NCBI GenBank assembly: GCA_964035015.1
Contig: OZ035999.1
Coordinates: 6,661,579 to 6,725,578 of the forward strand
Direction: 5' to 3'
Length of the DNA: 64,000 nt
Origin: Corallium rubrum
Lineage: Eukaryota > Cnidaria > Anthozoa > Scleralcyonacea > Coralliidae
The translations under genes and the position numbers were made by a program. Under the pieces are notes generated by a model. That model did not search any database. It was given only the letters and a program-made list of their open reading frames with translations, and had not been told where the DNA came from. This document shows, piece after piece, positions 12,601-23,095 of the stretch (its first letter is position 1; each line of letters starts with the position of its first letter).

Positions 12601-12676
12601 AGAGTTTAGACCAAGAAGAGATGCGGCAGCTGCTGCGGCATTGCGTGTCCAACAAATAGCGGATGACTCAGGATGA
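9461..12676 (+). CDS. BEL/Pao reverse transcriptase, RNase H and integrase
   Basis: Frame of 1071 codons, offset -1 from the Gag-protease frame and overlapping it at 9461-9623. The true entry is probably by frameshift near 9486-9496, where the upstream frame loses homology and this one gains it. The listed ATG may not be used. The reverse transcriptase carries YVDD (from 10083). RNase H starts near VFGDAS (about 10620). The integrase has an H-H-C-C zinc finger (11478-11600) and a DDE core with GVDY (about 11686), SDNG (about 11878) and a Glu in GQFERM (about 12018), then a C-terminal beta-rich segment. It copies the RNA genome and inserts the cDNA. Confidence 0.92.
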   Translation: MVRDRITVERKPLRLPTNERGSQRRLISLTSKLQRDGLTAEYDSIIQEQKESGVIEPANNPAKGVEFYIPHKAVIREPAETTKMRIVYDASAKETPDAPSLNDCLYPGPPLQNKLWDVLVHQRTHPVVVTGDIQKAFLQVRIRESERDALRFHWRCGEHSKLETLRFTRALFGLAPSPFLLAGVIEHHLESWKEKYPETVAEIRKSLYVDDLLTGGQTVALAQQHKERATEIFEDAKFKLHKWNSNDSELEVNGKPSGEDDEQSFAKQQLGGESTETKMLGLKWNKENDTLAVTFPTADNSGPITKRRILSKLAKIYDPLGLVSPVTLEGKMIYRKVCKSQIPWDTEIQDPLRRRWMAWEKTLPKEETVPRPIVEHREPVLSLELHVFGDASTRGIGAVVYSVVQQNGGKTRRLVTAKARLVKESLTVPRLELVSAHMAANLVMNVRNALQGLPEPKIHGWLDSSVALHWIRGDGQYKQFVANRVSKIKQHPEIEWRHVPSEENPADLASRGGSSNKKTPWWDGPKWLEDPAQWPNNPLTQPSTTSEAEAKVIREVLCATHAENVPDDYDKLLEKHNLHRTLRTCAWIARFTHNCKSTEKRSGPLTTEEINSTRLWWIKRVQRSCDIVKDRERLNLQENAQGILECRGRIQGEYPVYLPDTHAFTEKLVEEAHWHTLHGGVGLTMTHVRQKYWIPRLRSLARREIKSCYGCRKFHTTAVTRPPPGNLPRDRTEGDHAFQVIGVDYAGPLAYRTKTGKQAKAYIVLYACSLTRALHLELTTTMETKEFLGTLKRLIARRGRPDKIYSDNGRTFVGAARWVRTAMEDEKLQHFLASKNIKWQFNLSRAPWWGGQFERMVGLVKTSLNKAIGKACLTWTELSDVLLDVEVTLNNRPLGYIEDDPESPILTPNSLMFTSSNNLPEMAAHHVEDKDLRKRAKFLKRCKDVVWRRWTKEYVRGLRERHMQYYGKPLTLAVGDVVIIKSDERNRGEWPLGIVAELYEGRDGVVRAAKLRAGKSFIERPVQHLYPLELNCDMAETQPEVLNADAPEFRPRRDAAAAAALRVQQIADDSG

Positions 12677-12807
12677 ATGTTGAACACTTAGAGTATAATC
12701 TAAAGTATATCCTAAACGGTTACATACACTATATATATATTACACTATAATCTATGTAAACTTTTAAAGCCAGTCTCCATGGGACATATACCTCAAGGGT
12801 GAGCTAT

Positions 12808-12819
12808 ATGGGGGGAGTG
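12808..12819 (+). promoter_or_regulatory. Polypurine tract
   Basis: GGGGGGAGTG directly abuts the 3' LTR, the usual place for the plus-strand primer. Confidence 0.7.
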
Positions 12820-13065
12820 TGTCGGAGACTGGCATTGTTATGTTGTTGTTATATCAGATTAATTAAGATTAGTTTAGAATTACATTAATAGAACCTCATT
12901 TAATTGGATAAGAGACATGCATGCGATCAGAGCTAAAGAGAGAATAGTGAAGTGAACATCGTATATTGTGACTGTGATTGTGAGTAAATTAAATCTTTAT
13001 ATAAATTAACCAGAAAATAGAGTGAATTGTGTGATTGCTGATAAGCGGTGGCAAAGTTTCCGACA
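12820..13065 (+). repeat. BEL 3' LTR
   Basis: 246 bp, identical by eye to the 5' LTR. Followed by the CCAA target duplication. Confidence 0.95.
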
Positions 13066-13320
13066 CCAACCTCTGGCTGGTAAATATCAAGCTAGGTAGT
13101 GTGTACCCGCTTTGAAGTGACATTATACCAGGCTATACGAGTCTCCACAGAGCAAGGGGGGTGCCCAAGTCGGGAGCGCCGACTGCTGGGGTTGAGTTGG
13201 AACCCCAGCTAATCTGTGTAGGGGAGGGAGAAAAAAAGTGGCTCAGGGGACGTTTCTTTGCACTGAGCCAGATTAAGTTTTTAAGTGGGGGTAGGAGGTG
13301 TCCGGACAGCGATTCCCTGC
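13066..13320. repeat. Right half of the interrupted 0.45-kb duplicated segment
   Basis: Matches 14186-14409, with about 30 bp extra near 13168-13205. Together with 6942-7176 it reconstitutes the segment seen whole at 13955-14409. Confidence 0.85.
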
Positions 13321-13516
13321 ATCAGAATTTAGTTTATTTCCAACTTGTAATTTTTGAATACATACACATTACCTAATCTACGCATATTTTCGAAGTCTTT
13401 AGGTAAACACAAGAGCTAAATGTCTTTATCGTTTATGTAAAGGAAAATTAATGATTGCCTATTCTTTCCTAATATTGTGCACATTTATGTTTATCGCTTT
13501 GTTTCTGCAGGGGAGT

Positions 13517-13563
13517 AGTGGGTGGGTGGGTGGGTGGGTGGGTGGGTGGGTGGGTGGGTGGGT
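13517..13563. repeat. (GGGT)n microsatellite
   Basis: About eleven uninterrupted GGGT units. Confidence 0.9.
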
Positions 13564-13954
13564 GTTCGCTTTTGGAACACTTGCCAGTAGACTGATACTA
13601 TTTGGCGCGTCACAATCACTGATCTCATTGCTTAAGAGTGCGCAAAATGACCTTTGCTCGGAGAAAGAATACTTTGCGTTTTGCGATTGGATAGTTAAAT
13701 CTATATCTCTGGACTTGCGGACCGACACGTGAATATAGAGCGTGCCGGGCACATGGATCATGGTACTGATCTTGCATTCTTTCCATTTGATACCTGTATA
13801 TTTTGTCCTCAGAGGGCACTTGGTATGTTACATATGTTGCATGAGAGGCTCAAGAGGCTTATCTCCAAAAGCTGATTACAGGTACCCAGAGGGCACGACG
13901 CACGTGCAGAGTGTTTGTGCATTAACCGCAATTTATTTGAATAAATTGTTACCG

Positions 13955-14409
13955 TAATGCACTGCACTCTTCTGTCTACCATGAACTCCGGAAAAAAAAA
14001 GACTACCAGACTTATTTGGCAGTAAGGAAGCAGAAGAAAAGCTAGTCCAACGGACACAAAGCCTGGGTTGGGGTAAGGATCCATCTGGGGGACCAGAAGT
14101 GTGGATACCTAGCTGTGGAGATCGTCCAGCAGCTATGATCGTGGCATCGTACAAATCTGGACGTTGAGACGTTGAGGTGGGGGTGCCAACCTCTGGCTGG
14201 TAAATATCAAGCTAGGTAGTGTGTACTCGCTTTGAAGTGACATTATACCAGGCCTACGAGTCTCCACAGAGCAAGGGGGGTGCCCAAGTCGCAGCTACTC
14301 TGTGTAGGGGAGGGAGAGAAAAAGTGGCTCAGGACGCGTTTCTTTGCACTGAGCCAGATTAAGTTTTTAAGTGGGGGTAGGAGGTGTCCGGAGGACAGCG
14401 ATTCCCTGC
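13955..14409. repeat. Uninterrupted copy of the duplicated segment (BEL empty site)
   Basis: Carries a single CCAA at 14186-14189 exactly where the other copy holds the BEL element. This shows the pre-insertion sequence and fixes the target duplication as CCAA. Confidence 0.9.
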
Positions 14410-14529
14410 CAAGAAGAGGTGAAACCGAAAATTCCCCCACTGAAACTGACTAACGTTATTAACATACTAATATATTTAAAACTAAATTTAACCATGACAA
14501 CGAAACGTATATTAGCAAACCTTAATCGG

Positions 14530-15483
14530 CAAGCTCTTGCTATCCTAATTTTTTTTACCATAATTTCTGGTACTGTTTTAATGAGTTCGGATGGTGTGCG
14601 AATGTAACTTTCGTAACAGTCGGAAGACTAACGACCCATTGTCTTGATCAACCAAGATGGTATTCCAGAGGCGGCGGCCGTCGTTGCAGCACCGATACGG
14701 AAGCTGTGAGTTGCGTAGGCAGAGGTGTCGAGACCACACATAGCCAGTAGGCGACGGAGTTCGGTAGACACCAAAGTTCGTGTCAGAGGTCTGCCGTTTT
14801 GGAGTCGGAAAAGAGGTTTATCTGGTGCTATAGGCGATGCATGTAAGATGTAATTTTTCATTGCTTTGACAGCACATACGTGGGAGCTGGACGCAGCAAT
14901 CGTGAGTAGGCTTCCCTGGCGAAAAGGGTCCGTTTTGGACTTCTTAATTTTAACTAGCATGCAGGTAGGGTTAGTGATAATTGGTCGAAAGTGATATCAG
15001 TAATCGTCATGTGGACCTCGGGGTCAAAAACAGAGTTACAGGTAAAGGAAGCCAAAGAAGGCCAAAGTAAAAGCGGCCCAGAACATAACTGAGTCCAGCT
15101 CGCATGTATAATTAGGATTTAGACATATATGTAGTTTCGACATGATTTCAACGGTGACTGGACGCCGCTCCCGAACGTTAATGCCTTGAATACGTTTTAC
15201 CCCCCTTAGAATCTGACTTAGTAAGGGCATTTTGGTTATGCCAAAAGGGGTGTTAAACAGTAGGTGCAGGTGACCAACGCCTGCTAGATAAGTCTTAATT
15301 GTTTTGAACGAAACAGTATCGCTTAGATGGGCGACAAAGTAGACTAGAGTAATCTCACTTGCCGGTAAGAAGGGAGAACCAGATGTGACAATACCCCGCA
15401 GCAAACAAAAACGGATGAAATGGTTAATAGCGACTTGATACGTCTTCAGTGTTGATGGTGCCCAGGAATTAGAAAGAATGTGG
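14530..15483 (-). pseudogene. Tyrosine recombinase (Crypton/DIRS-like), inactivated
   Basis: From 15483 down, an N-terminal SAM-like region reads WAPSTLKTYQVAINHFI and TIKTYLAGVGHLHLLF. A catalytic region follows at 14960-14628 with SKTDPF, then ATHSFRIGAATTAA, whose HSFR is the H-x-x-R box. Homology continues past an in-frame TAG where a Trp is expected after GR, into SSDCYESYIRTP, which holds the likely nucleophilic Tyr. There is also a stop and at least one frame change between 15036 and 14960. Such genes cut and rejoin DNA for Crypton or DIRS/Ngaro-type elements. Which class this was is not clear: no reverse transcriptase is nearby. Confidence 0.8.
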
Positions 15484-15503
15484 TGGACTTTGGAAATCAG
15501 AGT

Positions 15504-15625
15504 TGCAAAGGGGTAACTTTTGTGTCGGACTCTCGGACCAGTCCAAATATTTCAGTATTTTCCCGCTCTTTTTCTGAGGACGAGCTCGGACGTCGCGCAT
15601 GCGCAAAACGTTTGGCAGCGGTGTC
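15504..15625. repeat. Dispersed repeat, copy 1
   Basis: Contains TCCAAATATTTCAGTATTTT and GCAAAACGTTTGGCAGCGG. Close relatives lie at 63870-63975 and, inverted and longer, at 31408-31690 and 63450-63640. Confidence 0.75.
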
Positions 15626-15777
15626 GATCGAAGCTATTCTTAATCTGGAATACTCGGAATCTCATTCGTTGAGCTCTCTAGATTAACCAGAATAATCTCT
15701 CGTTTGGAAAACGAGAGATTAGGTTTTTCCAAAATATTTCAGAAATTCTTTTTATTTCGGAATAATCCAAACGAACT

Positions 15778-16040
15778 TAGGGCCTGTTCACACGAGGCAT
15801 GTTATCTCGGGGGTGGGTGGGGGTGGGGGGTGGGGGGGGGGGGGGGTGGGGTGTAGGGTTATCCGTATCCCCGAGATATCTCGGTATTTATTTCCATGTT
15901 AAAAACGTAAACCGTTCACATGAGACCGAGATAACTCGGGGCCAGGGACAACTCATGTAGTTGCGTTTTATCATGTGAAACAGGGTCAACTGTGACCCCA
16001 ACCTGAGATAACCTGGTCTCATGAGAACAGCACATCATTA
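15778..16040. repeat. Short palindromic element with GAGATAACTCGG motif and G-tract
   Basis: Starts GGGCCTGTTCACACGAGG after TTA and carries CGAGAT(A)TCTCGG-type motifs on both sides of a 20-bp G-rich run. Right end near GGTCTCATGAGAACAGCAC is diverged. Confidence 0.6.
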
Positions 16041-16099
16041 TTTTTATCAATTTTATAACTTAAAAATACACTGACCGCCATGGGATGACTCAAAGAGTT

Positions 16100-16706
16100 C
16101 CGTCCAATCCTTTCTCGGCTTTTGCAAAATATGTCGTCAAATTTGTTTTTCCAAAAAGCTAGGGGATAACAGAGGCTCTGGAAGCTTTTCAAAGTTGTGG
16201 GTGTTCTGTGTCTCGCAGAATGCCATAAACAGGGCCACGCCCTCCAGAGAATATAATAGATAACTAATAACTATATATACATAACATACAAGATAACATC
16301 ACAAGTTCACAACAACTTCAAGAACTTTTAAAAAAAGTATTATAAAAAAAAGTATTATTACCAAGTATTAAAAAAACCCGAAAAGATGTACTTCGCGTCA
16401 ACATTCAACAACACCAATTATCAATTTGTTAAAAATTTGCTAAAATATTGTGGGTGTCCTTCTTATGTAGGACACCCACAGTCTAGAAAGTGTGGGTGTC
16501 CAGACACCCGCTGCTTCCAGAACACCTGGGGGGGGGGGGGGGGGGGGGGTAAACCAGATTTCTGAATAAGGTTAGGGTTTGTGTTGTGGTTAGGGTATCG
16601 AAAAGATTGCTAAAATCTTGAGACTCACTGAAACTTGACGACAAATTTAGAAAAGAACAAATTTGACGACATATTTTGGAAAAGCCGCGAAAGGACTGGA
16701 CGTTAT
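16100..16706. repeat. About 600-bp element with ~47-bp inverted ends
   Basis: Left end CGTCCAATCCTTTCTCGGCT is mirrored by AGCCGCGAAAGGACTGGACG at the right, and GTCGTCAAATTTG recurs at both sides. Interior holds a perfect hairpin GTGGGTGTCC/GGACACCCAC (16449-16482) and an 18-bp G-run. A shorter relative is at 40079-40300. Confidence 0.7.
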
Positions 16707-17395
16707 TTTTCTAATTCAAATGAGGTTATGCAGTAACCAAGGTTAACAGCTAGGTAACCGCGCGTGGTGCAAGCTTGGGGTCAGCGGCAATGGAAGACTG
16801 GCACTAGCTGAGCGTCGTCATTGCCGCGTTAACGGGCTAGCAGTCAGACACAGCGTTGGAGGCAGAGGAAATTGATATTCCCACCGTCCCTCCCTTCAAT
16901 CAAAGAGGTAAGTGTAATACTTCCACCAATTAATTGGTGTGATCGGTGCAAGCCATACCGAGTGGGGGTGGTCAGCTCAAGATCCGGAATGGATGGATCT
17001 TAACCTGGATCCAAGTACCGCTACTCGCCCCAGGCCCCCACCGGGCTACGGCTTGCACCAACCTTCCAAACGGGTAAGTAAAAAGGTGAACGAAGATGTT
17101 AAACCTTATTTCCCAAAAGTGTCTGTCCACCTGTGCCCTACTTAGTGTTACGGGCATTGTATAGGCCTCTAAACCATGTCCCTAGCAACCGGATGAAAAC
17201 TGATACTGATATCAGCGTATTCGTGAACGTCAATCTGCCACTTTCTGTTGCTTATAAATTTCTAATTATTAATATATTTCTAATTATAATTATAAATATA
17301 TAATCTAAAATATATCTAATAATAATCATGTATTTCTAATTATAAATAATATAATTGTAAATTTCACTCTTTTCACGTCCAATTCAAGCAAATAA
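16706..17395. other. No gene recognised
   Basis: A 10-bp inverted pair GGTGCAAGCC/GGCTTGCACC frames 16945-17062. The small frame inside is proline-rich without a recognisable domain. 17230-17390 is A/T-rich TAATTATAAAT repeats. Confidence 0.4.
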
Positions 17396-17404
17396 TTATC
17401 ATTA

Positions 17405-17715
17405 GTATAAATACACAGGTGATTATAGAAAATCACGCGCGCTGATTGGTCGAGCTACTTCGGATTAATTCTCCATAATCACCTACAGCGTTTATTGAAA
17501 ATGGCCGCCAGCCAAAGTTGTCAATGCGACAGACGAGGAAATTAACAATTTTAAAGAAAATGATGTTCCTAAAGTACGAAAATGTGTATTTATACTAAAA
17601 CAATTATTCGCCTCAGGCTCAGTGAATATCGGTGAATAATAACCTCGACTTCGTCTCGCCGATATTATTCACCGATATTCACCTCGCCTTCGGCGAATAA
17701 TTGTTCAATGACAGA
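17405..17715. repeat. Nested inverted-repeat element with CTTCG-type apex
   Basis: AGTATAAATACACA at 17405 is mirrored by TGTGTATTTATACT near 17583. GGTGATTAT/ATAATCACC form an inner pair. A second hairpin (17590-17710) has arms AACAATTATTCGCC and TGAATATCGGTGAATAAT with apex CCTCGACTTCGTCTCG. A short frame after an ATG near 17501 resembles the N-terminus of proteins I associate with cnidarian genomes, but this is weak. Confidence 0.65.
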
Positions 17716-17938
17716 AAGTGTGTCTATATTATAAGGAATCTTGTTCCTAAAAAAGACGATAAAATCTCGTATATCTTCGCTGAATTTGTCACGCGTTTAT
17801 CTTTGTGAGTTTACTATAACATTGGTTTAGCTTTTTGGTTTTAAGGGTACGAGACTTTCATTAGTCATTATAGGATCTTAATGTGGTTTTAGAACTGGCG
17901 TAAAGTAAATTTACAAAGAAGAATTGGTTTAGTTTAGA

Positions 17939-17955
17939 CATAGGCGTCGGAAGCG

Positions 17956-18001
<46 letters not shown>

Positions 18002-18357
18002 GGATGGGGGCACTTCTTTTTTTAGGGGGGGGCGGAATGTTTGCCCCCCCCCACTTTTTAACAAGGCCAATAATAAACTTATGATTAACAAAATCACTAA
18101 CCCTAGCTAACCCACGACTTTGCATAAACATATAATAAAGCAATTTGAATGCAGATATTCAATGTCCGGAAAAGCGTGTTTTTTTTGAGTATTTTATGAA
18201 GTTTTTGGACCTTTAGAATTCTGTAAATCCTTGTCCTAAAATGCAGGAAATGGCATTTCAGAGACTCTAGATTTCAAAATTTCCAGGGGGAGCATGCCCC
18301 CGGAATCGCCTAAAAATGTTGCCCCCCCCCCCTTTTAGTGTCGCTCCGACGCCCCTG
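17939..18357. mobile_element. Non-autonomous hAT-like element with poly-G end
   Basis: 419 bp flanked by an exact 8-bp duplication AGTTTAGA (17931-17938, 18358-18365). Ends are CATAGGCGTCGGAAGCG and CGCTCCGACGCCCCTG, an imperfect inverted pair resembling hAT tips. The left end carries a run of about 44 G. No transposase. Confidence 0.85.
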
Positions 18358-18369
18358 AGTTTAGATGTA

Positions 18370-19355
18370 AACGAATCCTAACGATGATTCATAATTGCAA
18401 CCGAGGAAAGAATTTCGTGACACGAAACTACCCTGGGAAGCCGTCTAGCCGCGAGACTCATGTGAATAGCTTCTTAACAAGTACGGTGCTTAGTTGACTG
18501 CAATAAGAGCATTTTTTAACAATTAAAATAATTGCTTTTCAGACATGTATACCATAATTTTTTTATTGCTTTCTAAGTAAACGGCGGTGAATTTCTCTTC
18601 CGTTTCAATCAATCACTTGTCTAAATATATACCAAGATTATCATACCAAGTTTTTTTTTCTTCTTTTATGATACATATTGAAAAGAAAGGTACTTAACAT
18701 TCTTATGCTAATGTTGGAATTAAAATTATGTCAATCGATCACCAACACTTATTACTGTCATTTTAAGAACAGAAAAAGAAAACTTTAGTAGTTATAGGTG
18801 CCAATTGGGTAGTCATGCATATATACTTGGTAGAAACCTTGTTCTTTGCTAGTCCAAAAAACTTGACGCGTTAAAATAATAATAAAATCCATTGTACACA
18901 CACAAACCCGCTTTTAGTGCATCTATTTTTAATAAAACACGCTTACTCATTTTATGAAAAATTTAATTATCGAAAATTAACTAAAGTCAATACGAGTTTA
19001 CAAATTTACCTTAAAACATTCAGTAAATATGAGTGGGATAATATTAGTTAGCTTCGGCAGGTATAAATAAAACTTTCCATTCTTATGTTTCTTCAAAGAG
19101 TGCGATTCTTTATCACTGCACACACTACAAAAAGAGCTGGTCAGCGACGCCCTAAGAGTAAGGTATGTATATAACCAAATCTTTAAAGTAACAGTTTATT
19201 TTAGGTTAACATGCCATAACTTGCGTAATCGTCTGAAAATCAACTTAATCATGAAATGCCAGGCTTCTGAGTGCAAGCTTGCATGACGCTCTAACCATTG
19301 AGAACCATGCACTGAAACCGACTTTACTAACCTACAAATCCGTTTATTTGTTCCT
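18370..19355. other. No gene recognised
   Basis: A/T-rich unique sequence. A SINE-like piece with GACGCTCTAACCATTGAGAA lies at about 19285-19330. Confidence 0.45.
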
Positions 19356-19362
19356 CGTTTAA

Positions 19363-19432
19363 CCCTTTATCGCCCAGTAGACAGTCTAAAACACTAAAAA
19401 AAATACTAAAGACATCGTTGGGCGATAAAGGG
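19363..19432. mobile_element. TTAA-flanked mini element, 70 bp
   Basis: TTAA on both sides (19359-19362, 19433-19436). Ends CCCTTTATCGCCCAG and TGGGCGATAAAGGG are inverted. Member of the CCCTTTAT family. Confidence 0.8.
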
Positions 19433-19453
19433 TTAACCGAGATAGTCTATTAA

Positions 19454-19556
19454 CCCTTTATCGCCCAGTAGCCACTCCATTGACCGATTGACGAGAATAA
19501 AATCGTCTAGCGTTAGTCAGAGTAAAATACTAAAGACATCGTTGGGCGATAAAGGA
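19454..19556. mobile_element. TTAA-flanked mini element, 103 bp
   Basis: Same ends as the 70-bp neighbour, TTAA at 19450-19453 and 19557-19560. Interior has AAATCGTCTAGCGTTAGTCA, the family core also seen at 47805 and 57570. Confidence 0.8.
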
Positions 19557-19560
19557 TTAA

Positions 19561-20781
19561 AGGCGCAGCGTCAGGTATTACCGCTTAATTAGTATTTTTC
19601 CGCAAGACAAAAAATATATTTGTGTGCAAAGAAAAGGAGAAATATTCATAAAACTTCTTCTGCTAAATCCTAATACAGTTGTACGATTATTGAGATTCTT
19701 CTCTCACTCGACCTTGGTTGGCATGAGATTCATATTGTAAAAAAATGCCGGGTATTTGGGCGAGGAAGGAGAATAAATAGAATCAAATTAGGAGGAAATA
19801 TAACACGAGGTAACCATGTACTGTAAAGATTTAATAAACGGTGCGAAAGGTGTATGATTTTAAATGCTTTGTTTTTGGCTATATGTAATATACCTAATGG
19901 GTATATAAAGTTTGGGATATACAGTATGTTTGTTTAATGCCAATGCTTTCTAAAGATCCTAATCCATACAATTAAGTCATAGGCGTATAGCAGCCCAATT
20001 CTGGGTTTTTTTTTGTCTTTTAAACCCATGTCTTTTAAATCTAGTAGGCTACAAACCTCATGCAGAAAAAATTATCCTGAGCGCAGATAAACGTTTATTG
20101 GAGTTACCTCACTTTCATTTCATGAATGTAACTGTATAATACATATATATATATATATACTTAACAAACTAAAGATTCGAAATATTTTGTCGAAACTAAA
20201 TATCTTCTTCACTCTGCAGACGAGGAATGTACAGAGAAGGCTCTTTTACATTAAGTGTCAGGAGAGGAAAAGAATACAGGAATATAGTCGTATAATGTGA
20301 GCTCCTCATGCATACATTATGTTATATGAATCCGAAATCCGAATATAAAGTTTAAAGATTGATATACTGTAATGCAGAAGTGTAACAAAGGAGTTATTTG
20401 CGAAGGTGGACATTAGTTCGATTCAAACATAAAATTTAGGGTGAAGATATTTTTAAGCTGTTTACTATAAGAAAAACTTTCTTCTGATCCTTGGAAAGCA
20501 CGGCTGTGCCTCACCGCTCATGCAAAACCAAAGTTAAGTCTGGTTGGACAGGTAAGGGTTATAATACTTAGATGCGGATGACCGCCTGCCTGTCCGAGCT
20601 TGGAATTCAATGTGAGTATATCCAGGCGTTTTTTCAAGCTCTCTTGTTTTCCCTCCTTTGCCAAATATTAGTTTAATCGTTTTTACCCATGAGTGTCCCG
20701 AGTAGACACTTGGAGTTAGCTAGTAGATTAACCTTGACTACCAGGAGTCGTCACCTGACGAGTAAACTGAATGGTCTGACG
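19561..20781. other. No gene recognised
   Basis: A/T-rich sequence with a short (AT)n at 20143-20158. From about 20690 it contains a diverged relative of the ACGAGTAAA..GTCTGACGTTA core. Confidence 0.4.
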
Positions 20782-20785
20782 TTAA

Positions 20786-20947
20786 GGCTCTTTTCCACTC
20801 ATCGCAGAAACGAGTTCGCAGATTGGTGCGAGTACTTCTATCTCATTAAAACGAACTCACAATGAGAAAACAAGCACTGTGAGTTGTTTTTAATTAGATG
20901 CCAACACTCGCAGTGAGCTGTTTTTTTCCGATGACTGGAAAAGAGCC
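20786..20947. mobile_element. TTAA-flanked short element, 162 bp
   Basis: TTAA at 20782-20785 and 20948-20951. Inverted ends GGCTCTTTTCCACTCATCG and CGATGACTGGAAAAGAGCC. No coding sequence. Confidence 0.85.
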
Positions 20948-20951
20948 TTAA

Positions 20952-21870
20952 GGTGGCTCCCTACGGTAATTTTAATAGGGGACTGGTGACTAGAAATAGT
21001 ATCGCTACGCATGCGTAAATAGCGATCTTGTCGTTTCGAAATTCTGTGACTGCGTCGACATAGATGTTAGACTTGTAGATGTTTTCTTCGGTGAATTTTG
21101 CTAAAATTTTGTAAGTGAGTAGTTTATAAAAAGTTCTAAGTAGTATTTACAATATGAGTGGCCGTGTTGTATTCGATATACAAGCTCGAGCCGAAGGCGA
21201 GAGCTTGTCATATCCAATACAACACGGACACGAATATTGTAAATAGCTTAAAATACGCCAAGTCTTTGATGTTAATATGAATAATATTTGTTCAGATTAA
21301 TTCAGAAAAAGCTCAATTTCAATGTTTTAGAGCGGAGATAGACCTGATATACAACCACTAGTGGTTGTATATCTGATACAACCACGTGTGGTTTGTATCA
21401 GATATACAACCTCCTTCACGGTCATGATTTCTTTTGTGTTTTCTTCATGAATTATTAATGAGTATTTTAAAGTATATATAATTTTAAAAATATTTTATAA
21501 GACAGAACGTTTTTAAATCGATAATTTTTATTGCGAAAAATCTGTCCCTACAACCCTCTCTGATTTTTTGTATGGGTATTCTCTAAAACAATATCTATCG
21601 TCTCAGCAATTTTTAAAAAATTTCACCGAAGCAAACTGAAGACATGCCGCTTCAATTATGCAATATTTGAAAATATACGAAAGTTCCAACGTCATTATTA
21701 CCATGGTAACAGCAAATAATTGAACTTTTTGATAGATATTTTATATCTTCGATAGTTCTGCTATAGTAAGGCCTACTTAGTATTTATCTAACAAATGTTT
21801 TAAACTTATGAATAACGTTATATAATGAACGTATGAATTAGCGCGTATTTACTGAAACTATAGGGAGCCA
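20952..21870. mobile_element. About 0.92-kb element with GGCTCCCTA ends
   Basis: Starts GGTGGCTCCCTACGG after TTAA and ends ACTATAGGGAGCC. Interior has hairpins, including the perfect 28-bp palindrome centred at about 21353 and a hairpin at 21160-21240 whose apex contains CGAGCCGAAGGCGAG. Another left tip occurs alone at 25780. Confidence 0.6.
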
Positions 21871-22305
21871 AGGCCTGGCCAAACACTTTCAACATTTCCT
21901 TCAACATCGTTCAACATTGTTGAATTCAACATGTTGAAAGCGTTTGGCCACCCCTTTTGAATGATGTTGAACGTTGTTGAATGGTGTTGAATGATGTTGA
22001 ACGAAATTCGAACATGTTCAAATTTTCGTTCAACACGCGTTCAACATTTCTATTGTTCTCAAAATGTTGAAAGGTGTTGAACGCATTTGGCCACATTACA
22101 TTCAACTTTGTTGAACAGAGACATGCGCCATGCGGGATATTGTCGATTTCAAGCTTTTGTGGTAGCCCGCGTTCAATTAATTGTCATTCATGAATGTTGA
22201 ACGATGTTGAATTCATTTGGCCACTCGTGCTTTCAACATTATTCAACATCGTTCAACAATGTTGAATGATGTCCAATGCGATGTTGAAAGCGTTTGGCTA
22301 GGCCT
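21871..22305. mobile_element. TGTTGAA-repeat palindromic element, copy 1
   Basis: Inverted ends AGGCCTGGCCAAACACTTTC and GAAAGCGTTTGGCTAGGCCT. The interior repeats TTCAACA/TGTTGAA many times in both directions. Closely related to 44882-45339. Confidence 0.85.
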
Positions 22306-23090
22306 TAAAGGCCAGAGTTAGAGGTCAAGGGATCCTTCTGGGAACCTTCCACCGATGAGACACCTCATTGAGCAATATAGCTCAGTATAGACGAAATCGG
22401 AATTTCGACAGCGCATATACAATCTGAGTTGGGATAAAACGTAGTTCATTTATAACATGAGGCTGAAGCAGCCGTAGTAAACATAACATTTCTGATTTCA
22501 GAAACTTTTTAATGTTTAGGTATTCGATAAGGATAAAATTTGCTTATCGATTATCCTTGACAATAATCCTAAACGTAGTGTCTAAAAATAATGAACTCAA
22601 AACATGAAAAAAACAGTCCCAGCCTATGTTATCTTCCCGTTATGCTTTAATAGACACGATGTAATTTGCATGTGGGCCTAAATGAAACTACAATTTGGTG
22701 TATACTGGGAGTCAAATGGTCGGACCTTTTAGGACCGGTTTATACAGTTCCTTATTATTTTAATTTCGGCTTGTTATCCACCTAATAAAACCTATGCTAC
22801 ATCAATTAAAAACCCAAAATATCAATATAATAAATATAAAAATTATGTAAACAACCAGCCCACACATACATAATGAAAAACAATTTAGTTAAAATATGGG
22901 GCGATTATCTTATTACTAATTCCACTGGAATTAGTATAGCCAGTGCTAAAAACTTTTAGAATTATTAAAAATCCGAAATATATAATATTTCAATATAAAA
23001 ATATAAAAATAAGGCAAACAGCTGATGGACATATATAATGAAAAATACATTAGTTAAAATACATGAAACGAGATGTAATAGATCAAAAAT
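22306..23090. other. No gene recognised
   Basis: A/T-rich unique sequence with loosely repeated phrases such as AATATAAAAATTATG. No coding signal. Confidence 0.4.
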
Positions 23091-23095
23091 GAGAT

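Larger units (their letters stand above)
7177..13065 (+). mobile_element. Complete BEL/Pao-type LTR retrotransposon
   Basis: 5889 bp bounded by 246-bp LTRs that read as identical, starting TGTCGG and ending CCGACA. A 4-bp target duplication CCAA flanks it (7173-7176 and 13066-13069). Order of parts: LTR, primer-binding site, Gag plus aspartic protease, reverse transcriptase, RNase H, integrase, purine tract, LTR. Protease before reverse transcriptase and RNase H before integrase, with a Pao-type N-terminal coiled coil and DUF1759-like Gag, fit BEL/Pao. No envelope gene is present. Identical LTRs mean a recent insertion. The only possible lesion is that the two long frames overlap with a -1 offset. 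Confidence 0.95.

Noticed and set aside
16575..16610. Telomere-like TTAGGG motifs
   Set aside because: Only two imperfect units; the matching element at 40.2 kb shows they belong to a dispersed repeat.
19085..19161. Possible first exon (ATG, 26 codons, then GTATGT)
   Set aside because: No recognisable sequence and no plausible second exon found.
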